Assembly: GCA_950295325.1 (NCBI GenBank)
Contig: OX485805.1
Span: forward strand, 21,937,501-22,001,500
Length of the DNA: 64,000 nt
Reading direction: 5' to 3'
Source: Polytrichum commune
Lineage: Eukaryota; Streptophyta; Polytrichopsida; Polytrichales; Polytrichaceae
Under the pieces are notes generated by a model, which worked only from the letters and a program-made list of their open reading frames with translations, was not told the origin of the DNA and did no database searches. Made by a program: the position numbers and the translations under genes. Below are positions 61,928-64,000 of this stretch, piece by piece; position 1 is the first letter of the stretch; every line of letters begins with the position of its first letter.

Positions 61928-62430
61928 TAAGGGCCACTTCACACATGAGACTGAGAGCCCATGACCGTTACACTTCAAGCACTCTCATTGGTGGAAAAGG
62001 CGGAGCCGGTCCAAGTTCGCTTCACACTACGCTTGAGGGACCAACTGAGTATGTGAATGCAAGATGGATGTGAAGTCTACATGGGTTCCTACATGCATCG
62101 AATGGATCATGTTTCATGGTCACTTGGACTATTTTCAAAGATCATCTCTTGGAGGTAGGCCTAACACAAAACTAGGAGACCATGGAACTCCAATGTTCAT
62201 AACTGTTGATTTATTCCATTTTATCATGTATGAGGACCCGCATGAATAGGAATTCATCGAAATAGCACTTGGTTGAGGGCCCGGTCACATATGACCTCAC
62301 ACTACACTTGAGGGTCCGTGACCACACTGCATGATTTTGGAGGTGTGTTGGGAGGGGCTTGGAACACGTTCTTTTGGGCTCTCACAATTTCATGGTCATG
62401 GCTCTTGGCTCATGTGTGAAGTGACCCTTA
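61928..62430 (+). mobile_element. MITE-like family A, copy 3 (full length)
   Basis: TAAGGGCCACTTCACACATG and CATGTGTGAAGTGACCCTTA form the ends. The interior matches copies 1 and 2 throughout (AGCACTCTCATTGGTGGAAA, CGCATGAATAG). Length ~503 bp. Confidence 0.85.
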
Positions 62431-62535
62431 GCTAGCCCAAAAGCCATACCTTCTGCTTTCTACAAATTTATGAATTATGCAGTTGTATAAATTTAGAGAC
62501 TAAACAAATGAGACGATAAACAATATGCAAAGTTG

Positions 62536-63130
62536 CGACACTAGAATTTTGTATTGAGTGTGACTAATTCTATTTGTCTTGCTCAATACTAATTGTTAAC
62601 CGCCCGTGTCGGGTCACCAACACTAAATATAAACCTCACGTTCTTTGTCAATCCTTGTAAGAAAATCATACCTTGTAAATTCATAATGTTACAAGAATTG
62701 TCAACTACTAAGTGATTTTCTTTCCGATTCCACACATTCCTGAGAGAATTTCAATACATAAACATCAAGATGCATAATACATCAAAAGTGGATGAACTAC
62801 TAAATCACTATATTCGTTAATTTGGGACTTTTTCGGCATTTTGAGACAGTTACAAATATAAGAACATGGATAAAATCACACGGATATTGGAGAATGTTGT
62901 AAGATGCAAATACTTTGAAGCGGGTGTTCATATCAAGAACCCAATTAAGAACTCATATCAAGATGGTTTAGGTAGGACGACCCAAACATTAGACCATGTT
63001 GTTGTGGTCCATATATTAATTTGAGACAAGAGAAAGTCTCAAATTAATGAATATAGTGATACTAGCTAGTAAGTTGAGATGATAATATTTGTAAACTAAT
63101 TCGTAAGAAGCATCATTAGCAAAGTTAGTG
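62536..63130 (-). mobile_element. MITE-like family D, copy 3, split by element T
   Basis: Reverse complement of D2: GACACTAGAATTTTGTATTG at its left corresponds to the D right end. After T (62806-63058) it continues with GATAATATTTGTAAACTAAT, the inverse of the D2 left interior. Confidence 0.6.
62806..63058. mobile_element. MITE-like element T nested in D
   Basis: CACTATATTCGTTAATTTGG and its inverse CAAATTAATGAATATAGTG bound 253 bp. A second inner hairpin (ATTAATTTGAGAC / GTCTCAAATTAAT) sits at the right end. Inserted into D copy 3. Confidence 0.7.
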
Positions 63131-63944
63131 CAAATTTTAGCCCAATACATGAGCTAATGTAACATATAATCAATCAAATATAATATTATAATAATAGCGC
63201 ATGTACCCGGGTATTGGCATGAATGCGAGCTCATTAGTCGTATGTTGATCATGGTTAACCTAACATAGAATCACCTTTGTAGACGTCCTTCTTAACCCCT
63301 AAATACACTTGGATGTTTTTGGTGAAATAACGGGTGAAGTTGATGTGCTCTCTTCGGGAAAATTTGAACAAGATCGTAGGTGTTTTGTGAACTTTAACCA
63401 TATCGATGTCCGGGCAATGGATTTTGTTTTCATTCTAAGTTGAATAGACTTGTTACTTTATGGAAGGCACTCACCTCTCTAACTCCTAAATGCACTTGGG
63501 GTCATATGTGATCCCGAATTCCACATGACCTTTTCTTTAGATATCTCATTTTTATTTATTCTTTTGTCAAAATTGGGTTGGGGGATGGCGCTAAACCTAT
63601 ACAAACTACAAATAAGCTCAGTTCTTGCATTTTTTTTTTAAATTGCAATGGTGGATGTTTTCTTATATGTACAGTAATGTCTACTACCAAAGATTCACAT
63701 CAATCAAGTAAGATCTACTATGGACCTCTTCAGTTCAAGTTGTTTGTTCTTTGAGATATTCCTAAGGCCTTGTAAACTATGCTCACTTATCTCCACTTAT
63801 CTCCACTTTGACAATGAATAAGATACTCATAAAAGCGCCGAAAACACGACGACGAAAGTGGTTACATGTACGATTTGGATTCGCTAATCATACGACACTA
63901 TTTGCGTGCTTTCATATCCTACAAGAAGTGGTTGCAAAGAGGGG

Positions 63945-63969
63945 GAAGAAAGAAAGAAAGAAAGAAAGA
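63945..63969. repeat. (AAAG)n microsatellite
   Basis: Six AAAG units near the window end. Confidence 0.95.
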
Positions 63970-64000
63970 TTATGCCCGTATCTAAATACCGGCGTGAATT

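Noticed and set aside
1-64000. tRNA, rRNA and snRNA genes
   Set aside because: No cloverleaf with A and B boxes, rRNA core or snRNA promoter pair (USE/TATA) was seen by eye. A tRNAscan or Infernal run would settle it.

Overview
The window is nuclear DNA from a land plant. The evidence is a plant-specific WRC-domain gene, an MsrA with a transit-peptide-like N-terminus and a plant-type C-terminus, a plant USP gene, spliceosomal GT-AG introns, and a telo-box beside a ribosomal protein gene. I cannot name the clade. Long repeat-filled introns and low gene density (four recognisable genes in 64 kb) would suit a lycophyte, fern, bryophyte or other repeat-rich plant, but this is a weak inference. 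No bacterial, organellar or viral gene was seen.

Genes, left to right: (1) a WRC-domain nuclear protein, + strand, 7628-10851; the last exon is certain and the small upstream exons are tentative. Its 3' end is tandemly triplicated (10825-11525). (2) Cytosolic ribosomal protein eL18 (RPL18), - strand, 22038-20260, five coding exons, 187 aa; the first coding exon is the ATG alone. (3) Peptide methionine sulfoxide reductase A, + strand, 28993-32070, three exons, 264 aa, with a perfect four-unit heat-shock element 231 bp upstream and an intron 1 made of about five degenerate ~290-bp tandem repeats. (4) A universal stress protein (USP/UspA domain), + strand, 38870-44718, four exons, 180 aa; its 3.2-kb third intron holds a minisatellite and several MITE-like elements. 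These are single genes with separate housekeeping, stress or nuclear roles. MsrA and USP are both stress-linked, but nothing shows joint regulation.

Almost everything else is non-autonomous DNA transposons and dispersed repeats, labelled here A to T. Most can be bounded because several copies sit in the window. Four families (A, B, G, H) share a terminal sequence like GGGCCRCTTCACAC. Family J has ~15-20 bp inverted ends and 9-bp target duplications, which suggests Mutator-like elements, and carries a protein-like remnant shared by three copies. One J element sits inside repeat N, whose other copy preserves the empty site. Decayed coding remnants of a hAT transposase (~56.05-56.51 kb, - strand) and a Ty3/gypsy integrase (~26.0-26.4 kb, + strand) are present. 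Microsatellites and long G/C runs are common.

Intervals where I see nothing recognisable beyond low-complexity DNA: 1-398, 840-2170, 11810-14415, 22270-24495 (apart from G/C runs), 27100-28540, 36370-37500, 44760-46530, 50740-51790, 55180-56040, 57730-58960, 60230-61040, 63160-64000.
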